Shown here: positions 46,081-56,578 of the stretch, piece after piece
Position numbering within the stretch: the first letter of the stretch is position 1
Layout: each line of letters begins with the position of its first letter
DNA from: Micrasema longulum
Taxonomy: Eukaryota; Arthropoda; Insecta; Trichoptera; Brachycentridae
Direction of reading: 5' to 3'
DNA length: 64,000 bases
NCBI GenBank assembly: GCA_022494885.1
Contig: JAGVSM010004289.1
Location: 62,001 to 126,000, forward strand
Position numbers and translations under genes: made by a program
Notes under the pieces: generated by a model
What the model saw: the letters and a program-made list of their open reading frames with translations, nothing else
Database searches by the model: none
Told to the model about the DNA's origin: nothing

Positions 46081-46185
46081 TTTTTTGGGTGATACCGTGT
46101 GTGTTGGATTTGTTCGCTTGGAACAAATCCATAAACATATTGATAACAGTCACCGTGAAAACCTTCGCACCTATGTAAGAATAAT
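46081..46185. repeat. Inverted junction of two hammerhead-repeat flanks
   Basis: Left half is the complement of the repeat tail (GGGTGATACCGTGTGTGTTG). The right half runs in the other direction (AACAGTCACCGTGAAAACCT). They meet at GGATTTGTTC-GCTTG-GAACAAATCC (46109-46133), a perfect 10-bp hairpin. The two halves match 28445-28500 and 33890-33970. No ribozyme core is retained. Confidence 0.65.
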
Positions 46186-46599
46186 TTATTATCAAGCGTT
46201 TTAGAGATCAAACGTCACATATCAGTACCAAGGCTGTCGGCGTGGAAAAGAGAACGATCTATCTTGTGTTGTAAATAATAATAATAAAATTTAAATAATA
46301 CGTATAAAATATCTAGATATACACATTTAATGTTGCTTTAGATAGAATATACACACTGGTAAGATATTACTTCGATGTATTACTTTTTTTTTCAATTGAA
46401 TACAGCGAAAATGCTTTAGATAATGAAGACAAGAAAAGCAATTAACCACGAATTGAAAAATCGTCATTTCGCCCTTGAAACGCATTAATTTTAGTATACA
46501 TAAGTCATTGGTGCTACTACTACATAAACTACTTTCCCCTTTCTTCTTCTTCATCTTTTAAGAGATCCTAAGATCTGTGTAACAGAAAACTAGTTATTC

Positions 46600-47035
46600 T
46601 CCTGAGATGATGACGTCCAACTTTTCCCCCATCTCTTGGGTGGTCTTCCACGCGAACGTTGTCCAAATAAGGTTTCATAAACTGCAGCGTACAAAAGTCT
46701 GTCACTGCTCATCCTGTCCACGTGGTCCCTCCAGTATCTTTGTCTGAATCTGCTCCATCTCACAATATCTTCTCTTTCACACGTATCTCTAATTATAGTA
46801 TTGCGGATCCGGTTTGGGAGAGCTTTCCAGTAATGGACCTTAAAACCTTCATTTCAGCAGTTTTAAGTAACCTTTTGGTACGAACAGTGCCCGCACTTCC
46901 ACAGCATACGTCATGATGGGTATTACACATGTCTTGTAAAAATTTAACCTTTCTATATCCTTATACGCATATACTTTTTTCTTCGTATTACATTCCTCAG
47001 ATACCAGGGTTTCGGGAGATAGTTGATGCAATATT
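46600..47035 (-). pseudogene. LINE RT C-terminal remnant (RTE-like)
   Basis: Minus strand reads RLNFYKTCVIPIMTYAVEV (thumb/post-RT box, usually xLYKTxVxPxxxYGxEx). Later frames read YWRDHVDRMSSDRLLYAAVY and FGQRSRGRPPKRWGKSW, the terminal GRRSRGRPxKRW box. Frameshifts and stops separate them. The motif order is correct for an RTE-like protein. Confidence 0.65.
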
Positions 47036-47036
47036 T

Positions 47037-47615
47037 ATTTACATACATAAAGTAATTGTACATTATTTGAGACAATAAGTTCCAACTCCATGGGACTAAA
47101 AGTCCTGTGTTGAGATGGGACGTGCAATTATATGACCCAGACACATGAGTATATCACCACAAATATAGGATTAGAAACATAAAAAAATAATTATAAAAAA
47201 TATTTTAAAAAAACATCTATATGGCACATCAATATGGTAAACAGTAAACTCAAGCATTTGGAAAATCATCAAGGAAATCCCTCCCACCAAGAAAAATCCA
47301 GTCCTTAACTCCTTTCTAAAAAATAATTTTTGTCCTTAAGAGCTTAATACGTTCTTCCAAAATATTGAACACTCTCGGTGCGATAAATGAGAGATGTCTC
47401 TAAGCAAAAATCGTACGGGTTTTGGGTATGACATTCAATTCATGCTCTGGGAAAACCTCGTACGGACATTCTGCTGAGATTTCTCCTTTTTGTTTGATCA
47501 GAAGTGTGTAAGTGCTTCTTTTAGGTACAGTTGTCTCATATCCAGCACCTTCATGTATTAGAACAGCTGTTCTGATGGGTATGTTGGGTATTGACTTTAC
47601 TGCTGAAACGACTTT
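47037..47615 (-). pseudogene. LINE C-terminal tail plus 3' UTR
   Basis: About 80 codons are open on the minus strand (GAGYETTVPKRSTYTLLIKQ and onward), then a stop, then RHLSFIAPRVFNILEERIKL, which resembles the LSFxxPRxYNxLPxxIK end of CR1/Jockey-type proteins. It is followed by CTCAACACAGGACTTTTAGTC-like 3' UTR and a TATGTAAATAAATA tail at 47037. The same 3' UTR phrase appears at about 56521 on the plus strand. The coding part was identified by weak resemblance. Confidence 0.5.
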
Positions 47616-48284
47616 TAAACATTATAATTATGACTGGATTATTATTATTAGTCTGTATGTAAATACAGATTGACGTGGCGTTATATTATCTTTGCCGACT
47701 CCCACAGAAAACAACGATATGGTTTGTTTGTTTGTTTTTAGATTTTTTTTTAAAATTTGTCTTAAACCCAACTATTGTATGTCTATTTGATCTCAATTTT
47801 ATAATGAACGACTTTTACAACTTTGTTTCGTTTGACAACAGACGAGTAAATTAAAATGTCCATTTTCCGAAAATGAACTAACGGAAAACTGAGAAAATAC
47901 AAAAGTACTTCATACAGACAAGATTTCTTGGAACAAAGTAATTACATTCCAGTTTTCGTATTGAATTTCATCTTATTTACTGAGAACGGGAAGCAAATTA
48001 AACCAGTATTTAAATTAAGCGGATGTTTTGTGAATAAAAGCTACAAGATAATAAAACTGTTCTTAAATACTGAAAATCTATGCTAAGAGCTTTTTTTATA
48101 TTTTGAGGAAATATGTAGGTACGTTTTGATATCCCTCGATCTTTTAATTAAAAAATATATATATATAGTCATCGACGCGCCCTGTAGATTAAAATATTAC
48201 ACAAAAGTAGTGACACGAAAACGTACCGATAGTAAAGTTACTGAGTTAGTTTATAACAGGGCTGCATTCAACGAGCATTCATAA

Positions 48285-48540
48285 TTATTTATTTATTTAT
48301 TCATATTTTTTGCTTACAAACTATAATTAATAATATAAAAATGTGACCTTACTGGGGTTTCCCGTGCCGAGGACAATTAACAATATACTTTTTTAAAATT
48401 ACATTTGAGAATAAACAAAGAAGGCTAACTTAAAAAAAACGAAGATAATTAACAAATATTCAGACAGTTTGAAAAACAAGGTATTTAAGTACATCTATAT
48501 TATTTACGTTACAAATATAATACAACAAATAGAGAGTACT
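48285..48540 (-). mobile_element. LINE 3' end
   Basis: Tail complement TTATTTATTTATTTATTC, then ACTGGGGTTTCCCGTGCCGA, shared with the insertion at 21730-21985. No coding part remains. Confidence 0.55.
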
Positions 48541-48564
48541 CATTTTTGGTATATAAAAAAGTGT

Positions 48565-49080
48565 GTATTTGAATGGTAACAATCAACATTCGTTTTGAAA
48601 TCAGATTATTGTCTTAAATTCCTTATAATTTCGACCATTTATTTCTTCTCACTGGATTTTAAGAAATCCAAAAGTAATATTAGTACTTTAAAGGATAAAC
48701 CACGGGAGTCAAATTGAACGTTCGAGATGTTCAGCAAATGAAATTTTGTGATTGTGCGATCTACAAAACATTATAATATCTGAACTAAATTAGATAATTT
48801 AATCTATAAAGCCTTTAACGAAAATAATGATTATTTCGATAAGAACAGTTTTACTATCTGAGACAAACGATGTTTTTCCCATTAAAACAAAATGGACTTC
48901 AGATTTTTATGACGAAAATGGACTTCGGTTTTTTTCTTCACGCATAAAATAGCTTATTGCGATAATTGCGATAATCTGTGCACCCCCGTAAGTAAAAAGA
49001 GCTTCGCAGTTTGACGTATACAAAAAATAATATGCATACTTGAATAATTATTAATTTTAGTTTAATTAATCACTTATTAA
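48565..49080 (+). mobile_element. Helitron-like repeat, partial and diverged
   Basis: GGTAACAATCAACATTCGTT, then ATTCCTTATAATTTCGACCA, then AGTTTGACGTATACAAAAAA follow the order of 58325-58530. A ~330-base stretch in the middle does not match the other copies. Confidence 0.5.
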
Positions 49081-49113
49081 CAAATACCTCTCAACGAAAA
49101 GTTACACCATTAC

Positions 49114-49370
49114 TTTAACAGTGTTTTATTATATAAATAAAACACGAGTGATACTTTAATCCACAAATTTGGAATATCCAGTGACCGGTTTCATCGCTTT
49201 CGCGACATCTTCAAGACTGGTCCGAAGTTGTCGCGAAAGCGATGAAACCGGTCACTGGATATTCCAAATTTGTGGATTAAAGTATCACTCGTGTTTTATT
49301 TATATAATAAATTACAATGAACTTCCATCAAGAATTTTCACTTACAAACTCAAATGTTTTAACAGTGTTT
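49114..49370. mobile_element. Palindromic hammerhead-type repeat with 13-bp target duplication
   Basis: Two near-perfect inverted arms of about 80 bases (about 49126-49207 and 49230-49311) face each other across a ~21-base centre. Each arm contains GTCGCGAAAGCGATGAAACC then GGTCACTGGATATTCC: stem II capped by GAAA, then GAAACCGGUC. On the minus strand the left arm also keeps CCAGUCUUGAAGA, so stem I (CCAGU/ACUGG) is present. TTTAACAGTGTTT occurs at 49114-49126 and 49358-49370, a 13-bp direct repeat enclosing the element. The segment right of the palindrome (ATTACAATGAACTTCCATCA) is also in the copy at 2160-2212. Confidence 0.85.
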
Positions 49371-49401
49371 ATCTAAAAGTTTTTAATAAGTTTTCACGCC
49401 A

Positions 49402-49562
49402 CGCGGCCCACGTCGTGTAGTGGCTAAGATGCTTGACTTACGCACGGAAGGCTCCGGGTTTACTTTCCGGTGAGAAGACAAAAAATAATAATGTGATTAT
49501 ACTCAATTCTGGATGTTTTCTGCTGTGATTACCAACTTTAATTGGGCGTTCTGGCCTGTTGT
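49402..49562 (+). mobile_element. SINE-2 (tRNA-derived)
   Basis: CGCGGCCCACGTCGTGTAGT, then GGCTCCGGGTTTACTTTCCG (diverged B box), then ATTGGGCGTTCTGGCCTGTT. Plus-strand copy, older than those at 16128 and 59578. Confidence 0.8.
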
Positions 49563-49996
49563 TATGTATAAAAAGCATATAAGAATGACACAAGCAGGCA
49601 TTTTGGTTTTGATTCTAAACATAAAGTTCACGTCACACGCAGCTGGTGGTCAAAACGCGTTGAGCATCACTGAGCGTTTGGGGATGAGTTAAAAAGCATA
49701 TTTTTAAAGGGCTCAGTGAGTTTTAATTGGTCGATGACAAAGGTTGATTGATGTGCTTTACCTCTGACTTATTTTGAAGTGGATTTTTTTTAAAAATGAA
49801 GACACAGTCCTTCTGGACATGTATGCACTTCTTCCAGCGATGCTTCATTATTTCTTTAGAACCTTTTTTGATAGAACATTTGTCTGACCCCTGTCAACCA
49901 CTAATGTACACTGCACACGACCTCACTGCCGTTCAAAAATGCATTTCCAAGAAAATGTTCTTCGAGCTGAAAAATAGCGGGTAGTACTAGAGGCTT

Positions 49997-50054
49997 GATC
50001 AAGTGAATGTGGGGGTCGTTCATTCAATCAAGTGAATGTGGAGGTCGTTCATTC
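49997..50054 (+). repeat. 29-bp direct duplication
   Basis: ATCAAGTGAATGTGGGGGTC and ATCAAGTGAATGTGGAGGTC start 29 bases apart and each continues GTTCATTC. Confidence 0.9.
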
Positions 50055-50254
50055 GTTCATCCAACTTCGTTAATAGCAGCCATTGGCACTAACGTCTTTG
50101 TCCTGATGAAACAGCACCTTGTAACATTTTGCAGTGGCTAGCGGCCTGTTGTCACTAAACTGTAGCAAGTTTGAACTTTTCAAGGCATATAAGGCTACAT
50201 ATGCAAACCATACACGTTTAACTAGTCAACTCAAAGCAGGTTTGAGGTAGAGAT

Positions 50255-50725
50255 GATCAATTAACACTCATAGTTTTGTATGTGAAATAGAATCAAAACC
50301 CTAGATGAGTATTTTCAATTCATTTTCAGTGCCACAGAGGAGCATTTATTGATTATATTTAAAGTTAGATGTTTTTATTTTAGGGTAAACACCCCGAGAC
50401 TTTTCGGTAAGAATTTTTTTTTAAAGTTTTATTATTTTATTTTATATATTTATTATATAATACATATAATAATTAACATTTAGAAATATTTTTTGTTTTC
50501 TTTTTCCATTTGAAGATCTTTGGTGTGAATAATGGTTTTCGAAGGATAATTAATTATTTTTTATATTGTGGATGGTCAGGTTCGATTCCTGGCAAAAAAT
50601 TGTAAAAAATCAATCGAATGATAGTTCTAAACTACAATATTTATTGTCCCTGGACTGGTACTCAAAGTGTATGATTGATCACTTTACCTTCATATTGCAG
50701 ATGATCGAGATTTGGTGCATTGGTG
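50255..50725 (+). mobile_element. SINE-1 with head, decayed and expanded
   Basis: Head remnants (GTGAAATAGAATCAAAACCC, then TAGATGAGTATTTTCAATTC) are followed about 230 bases later by CAGGTTCGATTCCTGGC (B box) and the body GTCCCTGGACTGGTACTCAA. The extra length between them suggests a later insertion of AT-rich DNA at about 50400-50560. Confidence 0.6.
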
Positions 50726-50944
50726 TTCTAACGCAATAACTGATGATATAATATTTTAATGATTATTACAGATATTTTCTGATAACATTAAAATTAGTTT
50801 TAATAATTTCACATTTCGATAGGTGAATATGAGTCGTATAGATGGTTTTTTTTTGTTTCACAAATTCCGCTCTTTGAAAACGGAAATTTTTTAATATTTT
50901 TTTTTACTAACATTAATTTTACAGGTTCAAGGTTTGATTACACA

Positions 50945-50946
50945 AT

Positions 50947-50977
<31 letters not shown>

Positions 50978-51300
50978 TTCACACTTATTATCAAAATACA
51001 ATTCCATATTCACTTTGCCCAGCTAACAAGGGTACATACCCCGTTCCAAGCTAGGCAATTACATTTAAATATATTATAATACTTAACAAATTAATATAGA
51101 GCACAGACAAACAAAATATAAACTTATTCGGATACACATTTTGATTCATATACATACAGACATACACATATATACACACATGTATATATAAATATACACA
51201 TATATACATATGTACATACACACACACGTACATACACGCATGCGCATACACATACATACATACAATTAGTAAATTTAAACAATCTTTTCAGTATATTCAA
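50945..51300 (-). mobile_element. LINE 3' end with long (TTTA)n and (CATA)n tracts
   Basis: A (ATTT)n microsatellite of about nine units at 50945-50980 is followed by CCCAGCTAACAAGGGTACAT and a 120-base CATA/TATA-rich stretch (51140-51265). The layout fits a minus-strand LINE 3' UTR with an expanded tail. Confidence 0.5.
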
Positions 51301-52279
51301 AATGTATGTATGAAAGTAACGTATTTTATCAATTAGTTATAATAAGTAACAATCAGAGAAAACTGACATATAATATATTATATAAACAGTATCTATAAAA
51401 TGTATAGAGCTGTCATCTTTCATTATTGTTTACAGCATGCAAATTTAACAAACAATAACTTGGTTAAAAGAAAATTAAAGGACAAAATCTATAGACACAA
51501 GTTCAATAATAATAAAAGAATATAACGTTTTTTAAATACGAAATTTTAAGTTATTTTGAATTTCATTAGTAAAATACCTCAAATACCTTCATCTTTCGCA
51601 TTGCGCTTGTAAACCGTATTATACTACCTGCACATGCGAGAGAAGGGATTAAAATATCCTGTATTCGAGGAAAAGTGCTCAACTCTGAAAATGTCAGGAT
51701 TACGTAGTCGTATATTGGCGTGTACGTTTATGTTGCTAATGAGCGACGTATCAAGGTGGTAATGAAAGGTTTTGTATAGCCAGGTGAGGTCTTCTATAAA
51801 TCTTCTCATTTTCATTTAAGTCTCTAGAAAATTTATCTATATTGAAATAATATGCCTTGACATTTTAAATTTTTAGTTCGGTATTAAGTTCCCCATATAA
51901 AAATATTTTCTTTCTCTTTTGAAACTAATACAAATTTTTATATCTCTTTAGGGGGTAAAATCTAGTTCTTTTGCATCGTAAAAAACACAGCATTCTGCAT
52001 GCGGAGATACTTAACACCTTGAGCACCGGCCGGATACACATATAATTTACCCTGTGCCCGGCCCATTTTTGTGAAATGTCATGCTTTGTAAAGGGTTCCT
52101 TAAAAGTGTCATAATTATGAAAATACTGTGTTAAATTAATTCAAACTCCTCATATTTATTTGAAACAATTAAATTAGTCATTTTTGTATGATAGTTTTGC
52201 CAACATTAGCCTTTATTGAGAGCCACATTGCGCATTGCAATGTTCGCACATATACAGGGCCTCAATCCTTTTTTTGTGC
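51301..52279. other. No gene seen
   Basis: AT-rich. TTAACACCTTGAGCACCGGC at about 52011 looks like a possible DNA-transposon end, but no inverted partner was found. Confidence 0.3.
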
Positions 52280-52501
52280 TTTGTATCCCGGAGCCGTGTA
52301 AAAACGTGATTATAATAACCACGCGTTGTGTCCCGGTCCCGTGTTTTCACGTGGTTTACCAGCAGCGAAAAAGTACTTCTGAAAGTCACTAGATGTCAAT
52401 GAAATGCACTTTTTAGACAGCTGGTAAACCCGTGAAAACACGGGACCGAGACACAACGTATGGTTGTATAATCACGTGTTTACACGGCTCCGGGATACAA
52501 A
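52280..52501. mobile_element. MITE-like element with ~84-bp terminal inverted repeats
   Basis: TTTGTATCCCGGAGCCGTGT at 52280 is mirrored at 52482-52501, and the inverted similarity extends about 84 bases on each side with a few mismatches (CCCGTGTTTTCACG in both arms). The ~50-base centre is unique. TA dinucleotides flank TCCCGGAGCC at both ends, which would suit a TA target, though the match continues a few bases beyond them. Confidence 0.85.
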
Positions 52502-52505
52502 TGTT

Positions 52506-53235
52506 AGTTATGTATCCCAGTACTGCGGGCCAACTGTTGTGTTGTGTTGTGACACCTGATTTTTATCATTCAAATCATTTCTAGGAAACTCATATGTTAT
52601 TTTTAATTATATATTATGTAGTGCATATAATATGTATTTGTAAGTTCGTTTTGAATCAACGTACGCGTATTGTCATACCTACCTTGTTTTATTGTTGACA
52701 TTATATCGTATTTACTGCATTTTGTGGTTACCTACCGCATTGTATGGGACTTGTTGCACATTTTTCATTCAGTGTGTATTAATTAAATTTTAAAATAAAA
52801 TGATTTTTCTTCAGAATAAGGTTTTGAAATTTATCATACTTTTATCAAAAATACAATTTGACATTTTTTAAAAATTAAATTTTAACAAAAACTTTTCGAA
52901 AGTAGGTATAAACTATTTATATTTCTTTCAAAAAATCATACTTCTTACCAAGCTCTTTCCTGTACCCTTTATTTATTTATTTATTTTTTTTTTCTTACGC
53001 ACCCACACACACGCACCCTCTCCCTCATTCGTTCACGCATACACACATTCACATACGCACACATGAATACAAACGTCACACACATACAATTACGTAAACT
53101 TTTTTCTTATATATTATATATTATTAGATTTACAGTGGATTTTTTTAATTGGCTTTAGTATTGTTCATATATTTTTTCTTATTTTTTTTATGTAATAGCT
53201 GTAAAAATCCCAAATAAAATAAATAAATACATTAA
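52506..53235 (+). mobile_element. 5'-truncated copy of the 29-33 kb LINE (3' UTR only)
   Basis: From GTTATGTATCCCAGTACTGC to AGCTGTAAAAATCCCAAATA with an AAATAAATAAATAC tail. It is colinear with the 3' UTR of the minus-strand LINE (28557-29320), including CGGGCCAACTG and TGTTCGTTTTGAATCAACG-like blocks. It starts four bases after the MITE end. Confidence 0.9.
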
Positions 53236-53439
53236 AATAAATCATTCTGATTAATGCTCAGCGTTTTGGTCTTAAAGGATATCGGTTTATCTGGGTGTAT
53301 GATGCGCCTCGTTTCCTTCCGGTCCTTGACCAAGGGGAAGGCGGTGTTTAAAGAAGACCCCTTGAATTCCTTTATTTGGACAGCCCATCTTGTAGGAGAC
53401 CGTTCTCAGCTTGCTTATCTGCCCCCGTTACTACCAGTC

Positions 53440-53818
53440 TTTGGAGACTCTCCTCTTTATTTATTGCAATATATCCCAAACTTGCGATATATTGAAAACT
53501 CTCCTCGTTGTTATTTGCAATATATCCGAAACTTGCGTTATGTTGAAAACTCTCCTCGTTATTTCTTGCAATATATCCGAAACTTGTGATATGTTGCAAA
53601 CTTTTCTTGTTATTTTTTGCGATAAATCTGAAACTTGCGATATGTTGAAAACTCTCCTCGTTATTTCTTGCGATATTTCTGAAATTTGCGATGTGCTGAA
53701 AATTTTCTTCGTTATTTCTTGCAATATGTACGAAACTTGCGATATGTTGAAAACTCCCGTCGTTATTTCTTGCGATATGTTGGAAACTCTCATCGTTATT
53801 TCTTGCGATATGTTTTTA
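53440..53818 (+). repeat. 51-bp minisatellite, seven to eight units
   Basis: Units contain GAAACTTGCGATATGTTGAA then AACTCTCCTCGTTATTTC. Because 51 is a multiple of three, a unit free of stops gives long open frames in two plus-strand frames (53254-53589, 53411-53827) and one minus-strand frame (53461-53793), each encoding a 17-residue repeat. This is a property of the repeat length; no initiation or splice context supports a gene. Confidence 0.9.
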
Positions 53819-53939
53819 CTAATTTGATATTTTAATGTTAAATATTAAAGTAAGGCACACATACACATATTCTTATGTGCGATCTAATGATAATATTGTA
53901 AATGCACGTATGTTGTTTCTTAACCTTCTTAACTTCAAA

Positions 53940-54230
53940 ATTGGAAAATTGTTTTCAGGCGATGCCAAGTATGTGGAATAATTCAGTCAGATTATTATCT
54001 TTACAACATTAAAAGATTTGGCTCTTTAACTTCACTAAAATCAACACATGAAAGAATTGAAGATATATGGATGTTCAAACATAGGGAAAATGGTGAATGT
54101 TACAGTGTGTAAAGTGGCCGCTTCAACCAGCCAATGACAGGTCATACGCCCTGTAAATGCCTAGACATCCATATTCCCTTCTTTAAGATATTCTTCAACT
54201 CTGTTGTAATTTGTTATTCTTAACGTAAGT
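53940..54230 (-). repeat. REP-A copy
   Basis: Reverse complement over nearly the whole unit: GGCGATGCCAAGTATGTG, then GGCTCTTTAACTTCACTAAA, then GTGTGTAAAGTGGCCGCTTC, then CTCTGTTGTAATTTGTTATT. It starts right after the minisatellite and a short spacer. Confidence 0.8.
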
Positions 54231-55110
54231 TTCAATTTTATTTATCTTTTCTTTATAAACATTTATTATATCCGAAAAAGAATGAAACCTTTTTTCTATG
54301 TAATAGAGTGTAGAGAGTCTTCGCGTTTTAATATTTCCTGGAGAAAATAGACAGTTGTGCGTCTCGCAGTTCACGGAATATTTGTTAGTTTAACGTTAAT
54401 GTAACAAATTCCTTGGTGTTTTTCTTACCACATACTGACCCTTGTGACTAGTAAGCTACTTCACTTTCCCTTCGAGAGTAAGCAATTCTCGAGTAATGTA
54501 TATGAGAGAACTCCAAGTAGTGGTATTGTGAAGTGGAGGCATTTCAAAGTGGTTAATGCATGCAGGAACGTTGAATGGATGCAAGGGGCGGTTTGAGTGG
54601 GATTTCGATACCCCGTTTAATGGCCCGACCATTTTGTGAAGGTAAATAATACAGAGTGCATATTCCTGAATGTACGCGATCGGTGTTCAAGTGCAATTAA
54701 ACGAAAGGCATCAAATGACACAGAAATGTGATATTGTCACCATTATATTTTGATACGCAATACGTTTTAAAATCTGCAATCGTATGAATGGTGTGATTTT
54801 TTAACGGGTCCGAAGAAATATTAAATAATTATGCATTTAAAAAAATATATATAAAAAAATTAGATAATTTTTTTAAATACACTCCATTATATTGATGTTT
54901 TTTAAAATTAAAAAAAATGTTTTTTTTTTCCAAATGGATAAAGATTGAGAAATAAATTGAATGGAAATGCTGTAGACTTCATATTTAAAACAATAATTAT
55001 TTTTCATATAGATTACTGCTTTACAGTATTATTTTTAGCCGGAGACGGAAATTTAAATAAATTGTATGTACCTACTCCAAAATAGGAAATGTCAAAAAAA
55101 TAACAGGAAC
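54231..55110. other. No gene seen
   Basis: Mixed composition. A somewhat GC-richer stretch at 54400-54690 holds no open frame I can support. Confidence 0.3.
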
Positions 55111-55114
55111 TTTT

Positions 55115-55940
55115 TTTCAAAAGACCACCCAGATATTAGCCTATGCAGATGACCTAGACTTAATCTCCAGAACTATCCCGGGATTAAAAGATGATTTCTT
55201 AAAGCTTGAAATGGCTGCAAATAACATGGGTCTTAAAATAAATACATCTAAGACTAAATGTATGTTTGCAAGAAAGTCACAAATAACTGTACAGCAGGCA
55301 ATTGACGTTTGGTCACACACATAGACAATGTCAATTCCTTTAAATATTTAGGAAATGATATGACTAATGATAACAATTATAGTGCTGAGATTAGAGCACG
55401 GTTATCAGCAGCAAACAGATGTAATTATGGCTTATTTTAACATCTGGGATCCAAATTGCTCACTAGAAAAACTAAGACCATTATTTACAAAACTCTCCTC
55501 AGATTGGTCATTACATATGGTGCCGAATTCTGGGTTATGACCAAAAGAGATAAAAATGTGGTATTAGTATTCGAAAGAAAAATATTAAGGAAGATATTTG
55601 GAGCTGTCAACCAAAACAGAGCGTGGAGGAGACGGTTTAATCATAAATTAGAGGCACTGTACGGCGAACCCAACATTGCACAATTCATCAAAATAAGAAG
55701 ATTACAATGGTTGGGCCATGTGCACAGAATAAATGATAACCGCACCCCAAAAAAGATTCTTTATACCACTCCGGAAGGCAGACGAAGCAGAGGCAGACAA
55801 AAATTAAGATGGCTGGATAATGTGGGAAGTGACATTAGAGCGATTGGCCTGACGAACTGGAGAAGAGCCGCGGGGTGCAGGGACGAATGAAGACAAATTT
55901 TTGAGCAGGCCAGGGCCCACAACGGGCTGTAGCGCCACTG
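55115..55940 (+). pseudogene. RTE-type LINE RT remnant (palm to C-terminus)
   Basis: Begins in the RT palm: TTQILAYADDLDLISRT (YADD box), then KLEMAANNMGLKINTSKTK, then after a frame change NSFKYLGNDMTNDNNYSAEI. An open run from 55456 carries LLRLVITYGAEFWVMTKRD, RRLQWLGHVHRINDNRTPKK, GRRSRGRQKLRWLDNV and WRRAAGC, with QIFEQARAHNGL after a stop. The motif order and wording fit RTE/BovB-like elements. Everything upstream of YADD is missing, and at least one frameshift and several stops are present. Confidence 0.85.
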
Positions 55941-56079
55941 ATGATGACTCCAAAATAGAGCCATGAAAAAAATGTTAAAGAAATGTAAATTTAGTATAAT
56001 CAAATAGGAAAAATTCAAAAATAACTCACTTGCATACCAATAAAAAAGAGGTTAATGTATACAATAAAAATATATCAGT

Positions 56080-56140
56080 TTGACAATGTCGGTCACGACG
56101 AAATCCGGTCATTGGTATAAATTATAAATAAAAGTGAATT
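56080..56140 (+). repeat. Hammerhead-like repeat
   Basis: ATCAGTTTGACAATGTCGGT followed by CACGACGAAATCCGGTCATT: UUGACAA for CUGANGA, stem GUCG/CGAC, then GAAAUCCGGUC. Closest to 35885-35945. Confidence 0.45.
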
Positions 56141-56334
56141 AAAACGATAAAAGTAATTTTATCATTATAATTAAAATGCAGTTCTACCAAGAAACGTTAG
56201 TATAAAAACTCAGTTGATTGATATACCTATGCATCTATATTTATTTTTATTTTTATTACCATCAAATGCTCAAATACTTCATCAAAAAGATAATGTTAAA
56301 TAAACTTTTTTTTAAAGCATGTAACTAAAATAAG

Positions 56335-56578
56335 AATAGGATGAGACTGCCAACAATAAAAGCAAAATCCTTAAAATACGAAAAGTATAAATTTTTACAA
56401 AAAAATTATGTATACATATATATTTCAACATATTTTTTGATGTTCTTAAGTCTTAACCACACATTTGTAGTATTCTTTAATAATATGCATGCTTTCTCTT
56501 TCTATTATGTTTTACCCCAGCTCAACACAGGATTCTTGGTCTCACAGAGTAAGGGATACGTTTTATTTTGTTAAATGT
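56335..56578 (+). mobile_element. LINE 3' UTR, plus-strand copy
   Basis: CTCAACACAGGATTCTTGGTC matches the 3' UTR phrase of the minus-strand element at 47037-47160. It ends at about 56578 against a tail of the convergent element. Confidence 0.45.

Noticed and set aside
52011..52090. piggyBac-like terminus beginning TTAACACCTTGAGC
   Set aside because: No inverted partner or second TTAA was found in the following kilobase, and no transposase is present.
53254..53440. Unique 5' part of an open frame leading into the 51-bp minisatellite (LSGCMMRLVSFRSLTKG)
   Set aside because: GC-richer than its surroundings, but no start context, splice sites or recognisable domain. The frame stays open mainly because of the repeat.
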